This document shows positions 44,985-55,243 of a DNA stretch of 64,000 nt, in pieces; within the stretch, counting starts at the first letter, position 1; every line of letters begins with the position of its first letter. Below the pieces are notes generated by a model, which did no database searches, was not told the DNA's origin, and was given only the letters and a program-made list of their open reading frames with translations. Location of the stretch: the NCBI RefSeq assembly GCF_011492965.1, contig NZ_CP045121.1, positions 1,054,001-1,118,000 of the forward strand, given 5' to 3'. The translations under genes were made by a program, and so were the position numbers. Source of the stretch: Rubrobacter marinus. Lineage in GTDB: Bacteria > Actinomycetota > Rubrobacteria > Rubrobacterales > Rubrobacteraceae.

Positions 44985-46063
44985 GTCCCCAGCGGGACCT
45001 TTCCACGGAACTCCGCAAAGCCCTCGCGCTCGTGGCTCCGGGGACGCCCCTCAGGGACGCCATAGACAACATCATCAGGGCGCACAACGGGGCGCTCATC
45101 GTCGTCGCGACCCCCGAGAAGCTGGAGAAGCAGGCCCTGATCTCCGGCGGCATGAGGATGGATCTCGAGTTCACGCCGATGCGGCTCTACGAGCTCGCGA
45201 AGATGGACGGGGCGATCGTGGTCTCGCCGGACATCTCCGTGATCCACTACGCGAACGTCCTCCTCAACCCGGACGCCTCGCTCCACTCCGACGAGACGGG
45301 GACGCGCCACATCGCGGGCCACCGCACGGCTCGGCAGACCGGCAACCTCGTCGTGGTCGTCTCCGAGCGGAGGCGGGTCGTCAGCCTCTACCGCGGGAAC
45401 AGCGGCCCTCACGTCCTCGAGGACATAAGCGTGGTGTTGAGCAAGGCGAACAGCGCGCTCGCGACCCTCGAGAAGTTCACGCGGAGGTTGCGGGAGGAGG
45501 CGCGCCTCCTGACGCTGCACGAGTACGACGGGGTGGTGACCCTGCGCGAGGTCGTGAGCGCCGTGAGCACCTTCGAGTACTCCGTGCGTATAGCCGAGGA
45601 GATCGAGGCTTATGTCAGGGAGCTCGGGAGGGAGGGGAGGCTCATCGAGATGCAGCTCGAGCAGGCCTTCCACAACGTCCCCGAGCAGTACGACGCGCTC
45701 ATCCGGGACTACTCCGCCGAAGACTTCGATTACAGGGACATACGGGAGCGGCTGCGGGAGCTCTCCAACGAGGCGCTCTCGGACCCGATGGAGATCACGC
45801 AGGTCCTCGGGTACGGGCCGGTCGAGCAGGCGGAGGACTTCCTCCTCAAGCCGCGCGGCTACCGCCAGCTCGTGCGGGTGCCGCGCCTGCCGGGCCGGGT
45901 CGCCGAGAAGCTCATCGCCGAGTTCGGCTCCCTCAAGGAGCTGCTCGAGGCGACGGAGGAGGATCTCGACGACGTGGAGGGCGTGGGTCAGGCCCGGGCG
46001 CGGGCCATTCGGCGCGGGCTCAAGCGGCAGCGAAGCTTAGAAAGCTCTGGGGAGGTACTTTAG
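44981..46063 (+). CDS. disA: DNA integrity scanning diadenylate cyclase DisA
   Basis: Encodes 360 aa. Residues 1-140 form the DAC domain making c-di-AMP from two ATP, with the MDGAIVVSPD motif (DGA). The nucleotide-binding loop normally reading GTRHRTAER is GTRHIAGHR here (near residue 107-115), so the third residue of the RHR motif is Ile. The central helical spine and a C-terminal helix-hairpin-helix DNA-binding domain (VAEKLIAEFGSLKELLEA, then VEGVGQARARAI) complete the protein. A TTG start at 44981 overlaps the radA stop (TTGA). It is followed by carD immediately after the TAG. Confidence 0.93.
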   Translation: MSPQRDLSTELRKALALVAPGTPLRDAIDNIIRAHNGALIVVATPEKLEKQALISGGMRMDLEFTPMRLYELAKMDGAIVVSPDISVIHYANVLLNPDASLHSDETGTRHIAGHRTARQTGNLVVVVSERRRVVSLYRGNSGPHVLEDISVVLSKANSALATLEKFTRRLREEARLLTLHEYDGVVTLREVVSAVSTFEYSVRIAEEIEAYVRELGREGRLIEMQLEQAFHNVPEQYDALIRDYSAEDFDYRDIRERLRELSNEALSDPMEITQVLGYGPVEQAEDFLLKPRGYRQLVRVPRLPGRVAEKLIAEFGSLKELLEATEEDLDDVEGVGQARARAIRRGLKRQRSLESSGEVL

Positions 46064-46620
46064 ATGGCCGCGGAGTCGACGAACAACGACGCCAACGAGA
46101 CGAGCAACGGAGAGGTAACCCGGGTGACGTTCGCCGAGGGGGATCGGGTCGTGTACCCGAACCACGGGGCGGGATGCATCTCCGGGTGGAAGAGAAGAAG
46201 ATCCTCGGCGAGGTCAGGCGCTACTACGTCGTGTACCTGCCGGATTCGGAGCTCACCGTGAGCATCCCGGCCGAGGGGGACACGGGGCTCAGGGCCTGCG
46301 CCGACGACGGCAGCGTCGAGGAGGCGCTGGCCGTGCTCAGGGACGAGGTCTCGGAGATGCCCCCGAACTGGAACCACAGGCTCAAGCACAACCAGGGCAA
46401 GATCAAGAGCGGCGAGATCCACCAGGTCGCCGAGGTGGTCCGCAACCTCTCCCGGTTCAACTCGGCGAACGGCCTCTCGACGGGCGAGCGCACGATGCTG
46501 ATGAAGGCCCGCCAGATTCTCGCGTCGGAGGTGGCGTTGGTGCGCGACGTCGAGGTCGCCGAGGCGGAGAAGCTCCTCGACGATGCCCTCAAGGACGGCG
46601 CCGGGGGCGACGGCAAATAG
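46064..46620 (+). CDS. carD: CarD-family transcriptional regulator (stitched)
   Basis: About 185 aa. The N-terminal RNA polymerase-interacting domain starts at FAEGDRVVYPNHGAG and continues VEEKKILGEVRRYYVVYL in the next frame, joined by one missing base in the GGG run near 46187. The C-terminal helical DNA-binding domain follows (PPNWNHRLKHNQGKIKSGEI, LSTGERTMLMKARQILASEV). CarD binds the RpoB beta-lobe and stabilises open complexes, mainly at rRNA promoters. ATG 46064 has GGGGAGG upstream. Here it stands between disA and ispD, as in mycobacteria. Confidence 0.9.
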
Positions 46621-46652
46621 TTCGGAGAACGTCGAAACGAAGGGCCACGGCC

Positions 46653-47355
46653 GTGCCGGTCGTGGCGCTGGTGCTCGCCGGGGGGGCCGGCACCCGGATG
46701 GGGCGTCCGAAGCAGTTTCTGGACCTCCTGGGGCTCCCCGCCCTGCTGTACGCCCTGCGCGCCTTCGAGGAGTGCCCGGAGGTGGCGAGGATCTACGCCG
46801 TGGGGGACGGTTCCCGGGTCAAGAACTTGTCCCGGGAGGCGGGCTTCTCCAAGTTCGCCGGGTGCGCCCTGCCGGGCGAGGCCCGTTCCCTCTCCACGAA
46901 GAACGGCCTCGGGCTCCTCTCGCACGAGCCGCCCGAGACGATCGTCCTCGTCCACGACGGCTCCCGGTGCCTCCTGACCCCGGAGCTCGTGGGGCGCGTC
47001 GTGGAGGCCGCGCTCTCGGATGGGGTCGACGGCGTCGTGCCGGCCGTGCCGGTCTCGGACACGATAAAGGTTGCAGAGGAAGGGGCCGTGAAGGAGACCC
47101 TGGACCGCACCAGGCTCCACGCCGTGCAGACCCGCAGGCCTTCCCCTCGGGGTCTTGCGCGAGGTGTACGGCGGCTCGGAGGACTCTTTGCGCGTCGCCA
47201 CCGACGACGCCTCGCTCGTCGAGGCGTGGGGCGGGCGCGTCGCCCTCGTCCCGGGCGAGAAGACCAACATCAAGCTCACCGAGCCCGCCGACCTGATCTT
47301 CGCCGAGGCGATCCTCGGCGCCCGGAGCGGGTTGCGCGAGGGGGTCCGGAGCTGA
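46653..47355 (+). CDS. ispD: 2-C-methyl-D-erythritol 4-phosphate cytidylyltransferase (stitched)
   Basis: Transfers CMP to MEP in the non-mevalonate isoprenoid pathway. The nucleotide-binding signature [17 protein letters not shown] lies near residue 7, with [10 protein letters not shown] (near 105) and DTIKV. After LHAVQT the family-like sequence ([15 protein letters not shown]) needs two extra C bases in the CC runs at about 47130-47145; it then continues in frame as [14 protein letters not shown] and [12 protein letters not shown] to TGA 47355. GTG 46653 is the start. ispF begins at its end. Confidence 0.9.
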
Positions 47356-47363
47356 GCTTCCGC

Positions 47364-47837
47364 GTGGGCCTCGGCGTGGACGTTCACGCCTTCTCCGAGG
47401 CCGGGACCGGCCGCAAGCTTATCCTCGGCGGGGTCGAGATCCCGTACGATAGGGGCCTCGTCGGTCACTCCGACGCCGACGTCCTCGCCCACGCCGTCAC
47501 CGACGCCCTGCTCGGGGCCGCGGGCCTGGAGGACATCGGTCACTACTTCCCGGACACCGACGAGAGGTTCAAGGACGCCGACTCCATACGTCTCCTCAGG
47601 GAGGTCAGGGCCATCGTCGGGGACGGGTGGGAGGTGGCGAACGTCGACGCGGTCGTGGTCTGCGAGCGTCCGAAGATACGCGACCATCGCGCCGCCATGC
47701 GCGAGAACCTCGCCGGCGCCCTGGGCGTCGAGCCCGCGCTGGTCGGCGTGCGCGGCACGACCTCCGAGAGGCTCGGCTTTACCGGCCGCGGCGAGGGGAT
47801 AGCGGCGCAGGCCGTCTGCCTCCTGGAGAGCCGTTAG
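47364..47837 (+). CDS. ispF: 2-C-methyl-D-erythritol 2,4-cyclodiphosphate synthase
   Basis: About 157 aa. The metal-binding DVH is in GLGVDVHAFSE, and the family block GHSDADVLAHAVTDALLGAA is followed by IGHYFPDTDERFKDADSI and TTSERLGFTGRGEGIAAQA. It cyclises CDP-ME-phosphate to MEcPP. The first orthodox start is GTG 47364; a CTG at 47352 overlapping the ispD TGA would add the usual few residues. gltX begins 5 nt after its stop. Confidence 0.93.
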   Translation: MGLGVDVHAFSEAGTGRKLILGGVEIPYDRGLVGHSDADVLAHAVTDALLGAAGLEDIGHYFPDTDERFKDADSIRLLREVRAIVGDGWEVANVDAVVVCERPKIRDHRAAMRENLAGALGVEPALVGVRGTTSERLGFTGRGEGIAAQAVCLLESR

Positions 47838-47841
47838 GAGG

Positions 47842-49123
47842 GTGGAGGACGGCAAGGTCCGGGTCCGCTTCGCGCCGAGCCCGACCGGGATGCTCCACCT
47901 CGGCGGCGCGCGTACGGCGCTCTTCAACTACCTCTTCGCCCGCTACCAGGGGGGAGACCTCGTTCTCCGCGTCGATGACACGGACCGCGAGCGGAGCACG
48001 AGGGGGTTCGAGGCGGCGCAGCTCGAGGACCTCGAATGGCTCGGCCTCGGGTTCGACGAGGGGCCCTACCGCCAGAGCGAGCGCGGCGACGTCTACGACG
48101 CGGCGGTGGAGAAGCTCGCGGAGGCCGGGCTCGTCTACAGGGCGGAGGACGAGGCGGGCAGGCGCGCGCTGTACTTCCGGCCTCGGGAGCGCGAGGGCAG
48201 TTACCGGGATGCGCTTCGCGGGGAGATCCCCTTCTCCAGGGTCGAGGACTTCGTGCTCGTCAAGTCCGACGGGACGCCCGCGTACAACTTCGCGGCCGTC
48301 GCGGACGACGCGGAGATGGGGATCACGCACGTCCTGCGCGGGGAGGAGCACCTCTCCAACACGGCGCGCCAGGTTCTCCTGTACCGGGCGCTCGGCGAGG
48401 GGGAGCCGGAGTTTTTGCACCTCGGCCTGATCCTGGCCCCCGACGGCGCGAAGCTCTCCAAGCGCCACGGCGCCCGGAGCGTCGCCGAGCACCGGCGGGA
48501 GGGCTACCTCCCCGGGGCGATAATCGAGCACCTGGCGACCCTCGGCTGGTCGCATCCCGCGGGCCGGGAGGAGTTCGACGGCTTGGAAGAGCTCGCGCAG
48601 GAGTGGGACCCCTCGCGCCTCGGCGCGAGCCCGGCGATCTTCGACCCCGACCGCCTCCTGCAACGCAACGCCCGCCGCATCCGAGCGCTGCCCGCCGGGG
48701 ATCTGCTGCGGCGCCTGGAGCCGTTCCTCGACGAGCCCCCGCCGGAGGGGAGGGAGCTCTTGGCCGTCGAAGCCATAAAGGAAGAGATGCGGGTGCTCTC
48801 CGACGCCCCGCGCCTCGTCCGCGAGATCACCGACCCCGTCGATCCCAGGACGTTCGCGCGCGAGTTGACGGAGGCGAGCGTAGGGGTCTATGCCCGCGCC
48901 GAGGAGGTGCTCGAGGGGCGGCGGATCGAGGGCTGGAGGATGCCCGCGGAGTCGTCGGGGAGCTGCGCGCCTGGGCGAAGGGGAGGGGATGAAGACCCGC
49001 GACCTCTTGCATCCCCTGCGGCTCGCGCTGACGGGGTGCCCCAGAGGGCCGCAGATGCCTTACCTCTTCGCCGTGCTCGGGGCCGCGAGTCGCGGGAGCG
49101 GATAAAGAGGGCGCGAGAGGCTA
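47842..49123 (+). CDS. gltX: Glutamyl-tRNA synthetase (stitched 3' end)
   Basis: A class I synthetase: [20 protein letters not shown] (near residue 9) holds the HIGH motif, and KLSKRHG (near 202) the KMSKS motif. After about residue 365 the family-like sequence moves through three frame changes (near 48935, 48985 and 49075), each fixed by one added base: [18 protein letters not shown], then [16 protein letters not shown], then [11 protein letters not shown], then [11 protein letters not shown]. The 3' end is therefore approximate; it is placed before the cysS promoter. GTG 47842 follows AGGAGG closely. Without a GlnRS in view it may be non-discriminating (inference). Confidence 0.9.
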
Positions 49124-49127
49124 GACT
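49122..49127 (+). promoter_or_regulatory. -10 element of cysS (leaderless type)
   Basis: TAGACT ends 5 nt before ATG 49133. Confidence 0.45.
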
Positions 49128-49132
49128 GGGGC

Positions 49133-50548
49133 ATGAGCGTGCGGATACGGGACACCCTGAGCGGGCGGCTGGTCGAGGTGGGGGAGAGCGGCAGCGTGGG
49201 CCTCTACGTCTGCGGGCCGACCGTGTACAACCACATCCACATCGGTAACGCCCGGGCGCCCCTATTCTGGGACGTGGTGACACGGTACCTGAGGAGCCGC
49301 GGCTACGGGGTCACGTTCGTCCAGAACATAACGGACGTGGAAGACAAGATCATCAACAAGGCGAACGAGGAGGGCGTCTCCTGGCAGGAGATCGTCGACC
49401 GCTACACCGACTCCTTCCACGAGCGTCTGGAGCTCCTCGGCGTGAGCCTCCCCGACGTCGAGCCCCGGGCCACGGAGCACATCCCCGAGATGATCTCGCT
49501 CATACAGGACCTCATCCGGGGGGGACACGCCTACGCCCCGGGCAACGGCGACGTCTACTACCGGGTGGAGAGCTTCCCGGCCTACGGCCAGCTCTCCAGG
49601 CAGCGCCCGGACGAGATGCGCGAGACCGAGAAGGCCCAGACGGGCTTCAAGGAGAGCCCTCTGGACTTCGCGCTCTGGAAGGCCTCGAAGCCCGGCGAGC
49701 CCTCCTGGGAGAGCCCGTGGGGAGCGGGGCGTCCCGGCTGGCACATCGAGTGCTCGGCGATGGTCGAGAAGCACCTCCCCGACGGCGCGGACATCCACGG
49801 CGGCGGCACCGACCTCCGTTTCCCGCACCACGAGAACGAGCTCGCGCAGAGCGCCGGCGCCCACCCGGACCACGAGTTCGTGCGCGCCTGGGCGCACCAC
49901 GGGATGGTCAACTTCGCCGAGACCGGGAAGATGGCCAAGTCCCTGGGCAACATCCTCGACGTAAAGGACGCCGTCGAGCGGCACGGGAGCAACGCCCTGC
50001 GCATGTGGCTGCTCCAGAGCCACTACTCCCAGCCCATCGACTACTCGGAGGCGATCCTGGAGGAGAAGCGCCGCTCCTACGAGCGGCTCCAGCACCTCCT
50101 CTCCCGGATCTCCGGCTCCGCCTCTTCTTCCGAGCTCGACGAGAATCTCGCCCGCGAGCTACGAGAGCGCGTGGACCGGGCGATGCTCGACGACCTGAAC
50201 ACCCCGGAGGCCGTGGCTGCCGTCTTCGAGCTCTCCGGCCGAGCGGGGGCCGAGATCTCCGCCCGCCCAGGGGCCGCGCAGGAGTTCGGGAAGCTGGCGG
50301 AGGCCCTCGCGGAGACCCTGACCACGTTCGGCTTCGACCTCGCGGAGGAGTCCGTGGCGGAGGTAAACGGCGTCAGCATCCGCTACACGGAGGAGCCGGA
50401 GGCCGGGGTCCTCGACCGGGTCGCGCAGAGGGAGGGGGCGCGCAGATCCAAGGACTGGCCGCTCGCCGACAAGCTCCGGGACGAGCTCAAGGCCGAAGGG
50501 TGGATCGTCGAGGATACGCCCGAGGGTCCCGTCCTGAGTCGCCGGTAG
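49133..50548 (+). CDS. cysS: Cysteinyl-tRNA synthetase
   Basis: Encodes 471 aa. The zinc ligand C is in [17 protein letters not shown], which also contains HIGH (near residue 28); further zinc ligands lie in IECSAMV and [16 protein letters not shown] is KMAKSLGN near residue 265. It charges tRNA-Cys. Frame is continuous across the whole gene, unlike gltX. rlmB starts 10 nt downstream, the same order as in mycobacteria and bacilli. Confidence 0.96.
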   Translation: MSVRIRDTLSGRLVEVGESGSVGLYVCGPTVYNHIHIGNARAPLFWDVVTRYLRSRGYGVTFVQNITDVEDKIINKANEEGVSWQEIVDRYTDSFHERLELLGVSLPDVEPRATEHIPEMISLIQDLIRGGHAYAPGNGDVYYRVESFPAYGQLSRQRPDEMRETEKAQTGFKESPLDFALWKASKPGEPSWESPWGAGRPGWHIECSAMVEKHLPDGADIHGGGTDLRFPHHENELAQSAGAHPDHEFVRAWAHHGMVNFAETGKMAKSLGNILDVKDAVERHGSNALRMWLLQSHYSQPIDYSEAILEEKRRSYERLQHLLSRISGSASSSELDENLARELRERVDRAMLDDLNTPEAVAAVFELSGRAGAEISARPGAAQEFGKLAEALAETLTTFGFDLAEESVAEVNGVSIRYTEEPEAGVLDRVAQREGARRSKDWPLADKLRDELKAEGWIVEDTPEGPVLSRR

Positions 50549-50558
50549 CGCGGATCTT

Positions 50559-51275
50559 TTGAAGGGGGAGGTCGTCTACGGCGTACGGCCGGTGATCGAG
50601 GCTTTGAGGGGCGGCCGTCGGCGCGTTCACGAGGTCCTCGACGCGGTTGGGGAGGGGGGCGTGGCCTCCGAAGCGGCGGCTCGCAGAGTGCCGGTGAAGC
50701 GGATCCCGAAGGGGAGGATCGAGGAGCTGGCCCCCGGCGCGGCCCACCAGGGCGTGGCGGCGCGCGTCGAGCCCTACCCCTACTCCGGTCTCGACGAGAT
50801 CCTGAACGTCCCCGAACCGCTGGTGCTGGTCCTCGACGGCGTCACCGACCCCCGCAACCTGGGGGCCATACTCCGCGTCGCGGACGGGGCCGGGGCGAGC
50901 GGGGTCGTGATCCCCAAAGACCGCGCCGTGGGTGTGACGCCGGTGGCGGTCAAGGCGAGCGCGGGGGCGAGCGAGCACGTCCGCGTAGCCCGGGAGACGA
51001 ACCTCAGGCGGGCGCTGGAGAAGATGAAGGAGGCCGGCGTGTGGACGTACGCGGCCGAGGGGGGAGAGAAGGGCCGGTCCTCCGCATACACCGAGCTCGA
51101 CCTCTCGGGGCCGGTCGCGTTCGTTCTGGGGAGCGAGGGGCGCGGGGTGAGGCGGCTCGTGCGGGAGGGGTGCGACGGGACGGTCTACGTCCCGATGCTC
51201 GGTGCAGTCTCCTCGCTCAACGTCTCGGTGGCGGCGGCGGTGCTGGCGTTCGAGGCGAGGCGGCAGCGGGGATGA
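50559..51275 (+). CDS. rlmB: 23S rRNA 2'-O-methyltransferase, TrmH/RlmB family
   Basis: A 238-aa SPOUT-fold protein. It has an N-terminal L30e-like substrate domain (YGVRPVIEALRGG) and a C-terminal knotted domain with LVLDGVTDPRNLGAILRVAD (near residue 90), FVLGSEGRGV and the knot signature PMLGAVSSLNVSVAAAVLAFEA. It would methylate G in 23S rRNA or a tRNA 2'-O position. A TTG start follows cysS by 10 nt. Its TGA overlaps the next ATG (ATGA). Confidence 0.92.
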   Translation: MKGEVVYGVRPVIEALRGGRRRVHEVLDAVGEGGVASEAAARRVPVKRIPKGRIEELAPGAAHQGVAARVEPYPYSGLDEILNVPEPLVLVLDGVTDPRNLGAILRVADGAGASGVVIPKDRAVGVTPVAVKASAGASEHVRVARETNLRRALEKMKEAGVWTYAAEGGEKGRSSAYTELDLSGPVAFVLGSEGRGVRRLVREGCDGTVYVPMLGAVSSLNVSVAAAVLAFEARRQRG

Positions 51276-51781
51276 CGCGCTACCTCATCCTCGACGGCTA
51301 CAACATCATCGGTGCCCTCAAGCGGTATTCGGCGCGCACGACCGGCGGCTTCGACGAGTCGCGGGAGACCCTCATAAACGATGCCCTCAAGGCGGCCGGC
51401 TGGACGGGGCGGAGCGTGATCCTGGTCTTCGACGCCGCCCGAAGCCCGGAGGCGGGGCGGAGCGAGCTGCGGGCCGGGGGCGCCGTCCGCGTGATCTACA
51501 GCGCCGCCGGGGAATCCGCGGACGACGAGATCGAACGGCTCGTCCGGAGCCTCGGATCTTCCGCCACGGTCTGCTCCGGGGACTTCGCGCTTCAGCGGGC
51601 CGCCCTCGCCGGTGGCGCCGCCCGCTCCGTCCCGCGCGAGTTCGAGGCCCTCCTGGACGAGCTTCCGGTCGTTACGCGTAACCCCAACACCCCCTTCCGC
51701 GCCCGCGTCGCCGACCGTCTCTCCCCCGAGGTGCTCCACGACCTCGAGAGGCTCCGCCGCGAGGCCGAGGGCCGAGAGTAG
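51272..51781 (+). CDS. NYN-domain RNase (YacP/Rae1 family)
   Basis: A 169-aa PIN-like NYN fold: LILDGYNIIGAL (first Asp near residue 8), VILVFDAARSPEAG (second Asp), VIYSAAGESADDEIERLV (acidic pair near 82) and TVCSGDFALQRAAL. The family includes Rae1, a ribosome-associated mRNA endonuclease in Bacillus. It overlaps rlmB by four bases, the same adjacency as the Bacillus yac operon. Function here is by family and context. Confidence 0.88.
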   Translation: MTRYLILDGYNIIGALKRYSARTTGGFDESRETLINDALKAAGWTGRSVILVFDAARSPEAGRSELRAGGAVRVIYSAAGESADDEIERLVRSLGSSATVCSGDFALQRAALAGGAARSVPREFEALLDELPVVTRNPNTPFRARVADRLSPEVLHDLERLRREAEGRE

Positions 51782-51860
51782 CTTCACAACTCTCGGCGGC
51801 AGGCCTGCATCGGTCGGAGCAAGGGCCGGATCGGGGAGGCAGGCGCGCGAGGGCCCCTGC

Positions 51861-51866
51861 TAAAAT
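51861..51866 (+). promoter_or_regulatory. -10 element of the tRNA-tuf cluster
   Basis: TAAAAT, 76 nt before tRNA-Thr(TGT); the -35 is not clear. Confidence 0.45.
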
Positions 51867-51942
51867 ACGGTTGCTCGGTTTCGCAAAGGGCGGCAACGGC
51901 GCGCAGTTGCGGGGCCGACCGCCGGTGGCCGAGGGCGACAAG

Positions 51943-52014
51943 GCCTGAGTAGCTCAGTGGTAGAGCAGCCGCCTTGTAAGCGGCAGGTCGGGGGTTCGAA
52001 TCCCTTCTCAGGCT
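51943..52014 (+). tRNA. tRNA-Thr (TGT)
   Basis: A 72-nt cloverleaf: acceptor GCCTGAG/CTCAGGC, anticodon loop CTTGTAA, T-loop TTCGAAT, no encoded CCA. It is the first of four tRNAs leading to tuf. Confidence 0.95.
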
Positions 52015-52038
52015 CTCCGGGCGCTCGTCGGCGCCCCG

Positions 52039-52066
52039 TTGAAAAGTCGTTCGCGTTTGCTACTAT
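52039..52066 (+). promoter_or_regulatory. Promoter before tRNA-Tyr
   Basis: -35 TTGAAA (52039-52044), 16-bp spacer, -10 TACTAT (52061-52066). Confidence 0.6.
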
Positions 52067-52104
52067 ACGCAAGCGCCGCGAGGTAGCTTTACTCGGGTGT
52101 GCGC

Positions 52105-52186
52105 GGGGGTGTGCCCGAGCGGCCAAAGGGAGCAGGCTGTAAACCTGCCGGCTTAGCCTACGGAGGTTCGAATCCTCCCGCCCCCA
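52105..52186 (+). tRNA. tRNA-Tyr (GTA)
   Basis: An 82-nt cloverleaf with the long variable arm typical of bacterial tRNA-Tyr. The acceptor GGGGGTG/CGCCCCC includes one G-U pair; the anticodon loop is CTGTAAA and the T-loop TTCGAAT. Confidence 0.95.
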
Positions 52187-52202
52187 CGGTACAGAAGGAT
52201 AT

Positions 52203-52274
52203 GCTCCCGTAGCTCAGTGGCAGAGCACTTCCATGGTAAGGAAGGGGTCATCGGTTCAAATCCGATCGGGAGCT
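52203..52274 (+). tRNA. tRNA-Thr (GGT)
   Basis: A 72-nt cloverleaf: acceptor GCTCCCG/CGGGAGC, anticodon loop ATGGTAA, T-loop TTCAAAT. Confidence 0.95.
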
Positions 52275-52327
52275 CTGGGATCGGGTCGCGGAGGCGAGGC
52301 CGCGGCCGGGTCCCCTACATAAAGCGT

Positions 52328-52401
52328 GGCGGTGTAGCTCAGTCGGTCAGAGCAGCGGAATCATAATCCGCGTGTCGCAGGTTCGAGTCCTGCCACCGCT
52401 A
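52328..52401 (+). tRNA. tRNA-Met (CAT), elongator (or Ile-lysidine type)
   Basis: A 74-nt cloverleaf: acceptor GGCGGTG/CACCGCT, anticodon loop ATCATAA, fully paired position 1-72. It lacks the initiator GGG/CCC anticodon stem. It is most likely elongator Met; the alternative, a tRNA-Ile whose C34 is modified by TilS, cannot be excluded by eye. Confidence 0.9.
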
Positions 52402-52445
52402 CTTTTCCGTGTCGCACAGGTACCAGTGAGAAAGAGAGGTAAGGA

Positions 52446-53646
<1,201 letters not shown>

Positions 53647-53666
53647 GTCGACCCTAGTGGTCTGAG

Positions 53667-53691
53667 GGGGCGGGGCATCATGCCCCGCCCC
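53667..53691 (+). terminator. Terminator of tuf
   Basis: An 11-bp GC stem (53667-53677 with 53681-53691) closed by a 3-nt loop, followed by TGTGATTT, 20 nt past the stop codon. Confidence 0.82.
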
Positions 53692-53710
53692 TGTGATTTG
53701 GAGGAAAACT

Positions 53711-53860
53711 GTGCGACAATTGGTCACGCTGGCTTGCGAGGAGTGCAAGCGCCGGAATTACCACAGCCGGAAGAACAGGCGCAACACCCCGGACCGCATC
53801 CAGTTGATGAAGTACTGTCCCTGGGACAAGAAGCACACGCTTCACCGGGAGACTAGGTAA
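53711..53860 (+). CDS. rpmG: 50S ribosomal protein L33
   Basis: A 49-aa protein beginning [20 protein letters not shown] 53711 follows TTGGAGGAAAACT. It has the first CxxC knuckle (CEEC), but the second pair reads CPWD instead of CxxC, so only three of the four zinc ligands remain; it is a partly degenerate C+ form. Placement between tuf and tRNA-Trp/secE is the standard location. Confidence 0.92.
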   Translation: MRQLVTLACEECKRRNYHSRKNRRNTPDRIQLMKYCPWDKKHTLHRETR

Positions 53861-53867
53861 CAAGCAA

Positions 53868-53940
53868 AGGGCAGTAGCTCAGTTGGAAGAGCAGCGGTCT
53901 CCAAAACCGCAGGTCGTGGGTTCGAGTCCCTCCTGCCCTG
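53868..53940 (+). tRNA. tRNA-Trp (CCA)
   Basis: A 73-nt cloverleaf: acceptor AGGGCAG/CTGCCCT, anticodon loop CTCCAAA, discriminator G. It lies 7 nt after rpmG and 34 nt before secE, a conserved position. Confidence 0.95.
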
Positions 53941-53974
53941 CTTTACCCAAACCGATAGGGGCATAAGAGAGACG

Positions 53975-54232
53975 ATGGGCAACAAACGAAGCGCGGCACC
54001 GGCCGGAGGCGGCAAAAGCCAGGCGCAGCAGCAGCCAAAGAAGCGACGCTTCGGCGGCCTCATAGATTTCATCCGCAACGTGCGGGCCGAGCTGCGGCGG
54101 GTAACCTGGCCGAACCGGGATCAGCTTCAGCAGAGCACGGCGGTGGTGCTCATCATCGTGGTCGCGCTCACGGCGTTTGTGGCGTTCTGGGACTTTATCT
54201 TCCAGAACCTGGCCCGGATCGTATTCCTGTAG
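53975..54232 (+). CDS. secE: Preprotein translocase subunit SecE
   Basis: Encodes 85 aa: a Gln/Lys-rich cytosolic N-terminus, the conserved amphipathic helix FIRNVRAELRRVTWPNRDQL (near residues 33-52) and one transmembrane helix TAVVLIIVVALTAFVAFWDF. It clamps SecY in the translocon. It is co-transcribed with nusG 12 nt downstream. Confidence 0.95.
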   Translation: MGNKRSAAPAGGGKSQAQQQPKKRRFGGLIDFIRNVRAELRRVTWPNRDQLQQSTAVVLIIVVALTAFVAFWDFIFQNLARIVFL

Positions 54233-54244
54233 GAGTTTGTTGTT

Positions 54245-54778
54245 TTGAAGAAGTGGTTTGTCGTCAACACCTATTCGGGGCACGAGAACAAGGTTCGCGC
54301 CACCATGGAGCGGCGCATAGACTCGTTCGGTCTGAAGCGTCACTTCGGTGAGATCAGCATCCCGACCGAGAGCGTGATCGAGATCAAGGACGGCAAGAAG
54401 GTCCCGACGATCCAGCGCCAGTTCCCCGGGTACATCCTGGTGAACATGAACATGAACGACGACACCTGGAGGCTGGTCCGCCAGACGCCGGGCGTCACCC
54501 AGATCGTCGGCAACGGGGATACGCCGCTGCCCCTGAGCCGGGCGGAGGTCGAGCGCCTCCTCAGGCCGGAGCAGGCCGCCGAGACGCGCGAGAAGGTCAA
54601 GACCACGGTCGACTACACGGTCGGGGAGACGGTGAAGGTCATCGCAGGTCCCCTCGCGGACTTTACCGGCGTGATCTCCGAGATAAACGTGGACCAGTCG
54701 AGGTTGAAGGTGCTCGTCTCTATCTTCGGGCGCGAGACGCCGGTCGAGCTCTCCTTCAGCCAGGTCGCCAAGCTTTAA
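54245..54778 (+). CDS. nusG: Transcription termination/antitermination factor NusG
   Basis: Encodes 177 aa. The NGN domain begins [20 protein letters not shown] and includes [17 protein letters not shown]. The C-terminal KOW domain (about 120-175) has [18 protein letters not shown]. It binds RNA polymerase and links it to Rho or the ribosome. TTG 54245 lies in the secE-nusG operon; rplK follows 21 nt later. Confidence 0.95.
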   Translation: MKKWFVVNTYSGHENKVRATMERRIDSFGLKRHFGEISIPTESVIEIKDGKKVPTIQRQFPGYILVNMNMNDDTWRLVRQTPGVTQIVGNGDTPLPLSRAEVERLLRPEQAAETREKVKTTVDYTVGETVKVIAGPLADFTGVISEINVDQSRLKVLVSIFGRETPVELSFSQVAKL

Positions 54779-54799
54779 AGATTCGGAAGGGAATGAGAC

Positions 54800-55243
54800 A
54801 TGGGTAGAGGACGTGGGCGCGGCAAGCGCGTCGCGCGAAAGCTGAAACTGCAGATCACCGGCGGGCAGGCGAACCCTGCGCCGCCCGTAGGCCCGGCCCT
54901 GGGCCAGGCCCAGGTGAACATCGGGGAGTTCGTGCGCCAGTTCAACGACGCCACGCGCGACCAGATGGGCCAGGTGGTGCCGGTCGAGATCACGGTCTTC
55001 GAGGACCGGACCTTTACGTTCGTGACGAAGACGCCGCCCGCGGCGTTCTTGCTGCAGCAGGCCGCCGGCATCCAGAAGGGGAGCGGCGAGCCGAACCGGG
55101 CGAAGGTCGGCGAGGTCAGCCGCGCGCAGGTCGAGGAGATAGCGAAGACGAAGATGCCGGACCTCAACGCCGCCGACGTCGACGGCGCGGTCAAGATCGT
55201 CGAGGGGACGGCTCGGAGCATGGGGATTACGGTCAATGGCTAA
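54800..55243 (+). CDS. rplK: 50S ribosomal protein L11
   Basis: A 147-aa protein with the typical [21 protein letters not shown]-terminal domain and [19 protein letters not shown]-terminal rRNA-binding part (read as [16 protein letters not shown] here). It sits at the GTPase centre with L10/L12. Its stop overlaps the rplA ATG by 8 bp. Confidence 0.96.
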   Translation: MGRGRGRGKRVARKLKLQITGGQANPAPPVGPALGQAQVNIGEFVRQFNDATRDQMGQVVPVEITVFEDRTFTFVTKTPPAAFLLQQAAGIQKGSGEPNRAKVGEVSRAQVEEIAKTKMPDLNAADVDGAVKIVEGTARSMGITVNG

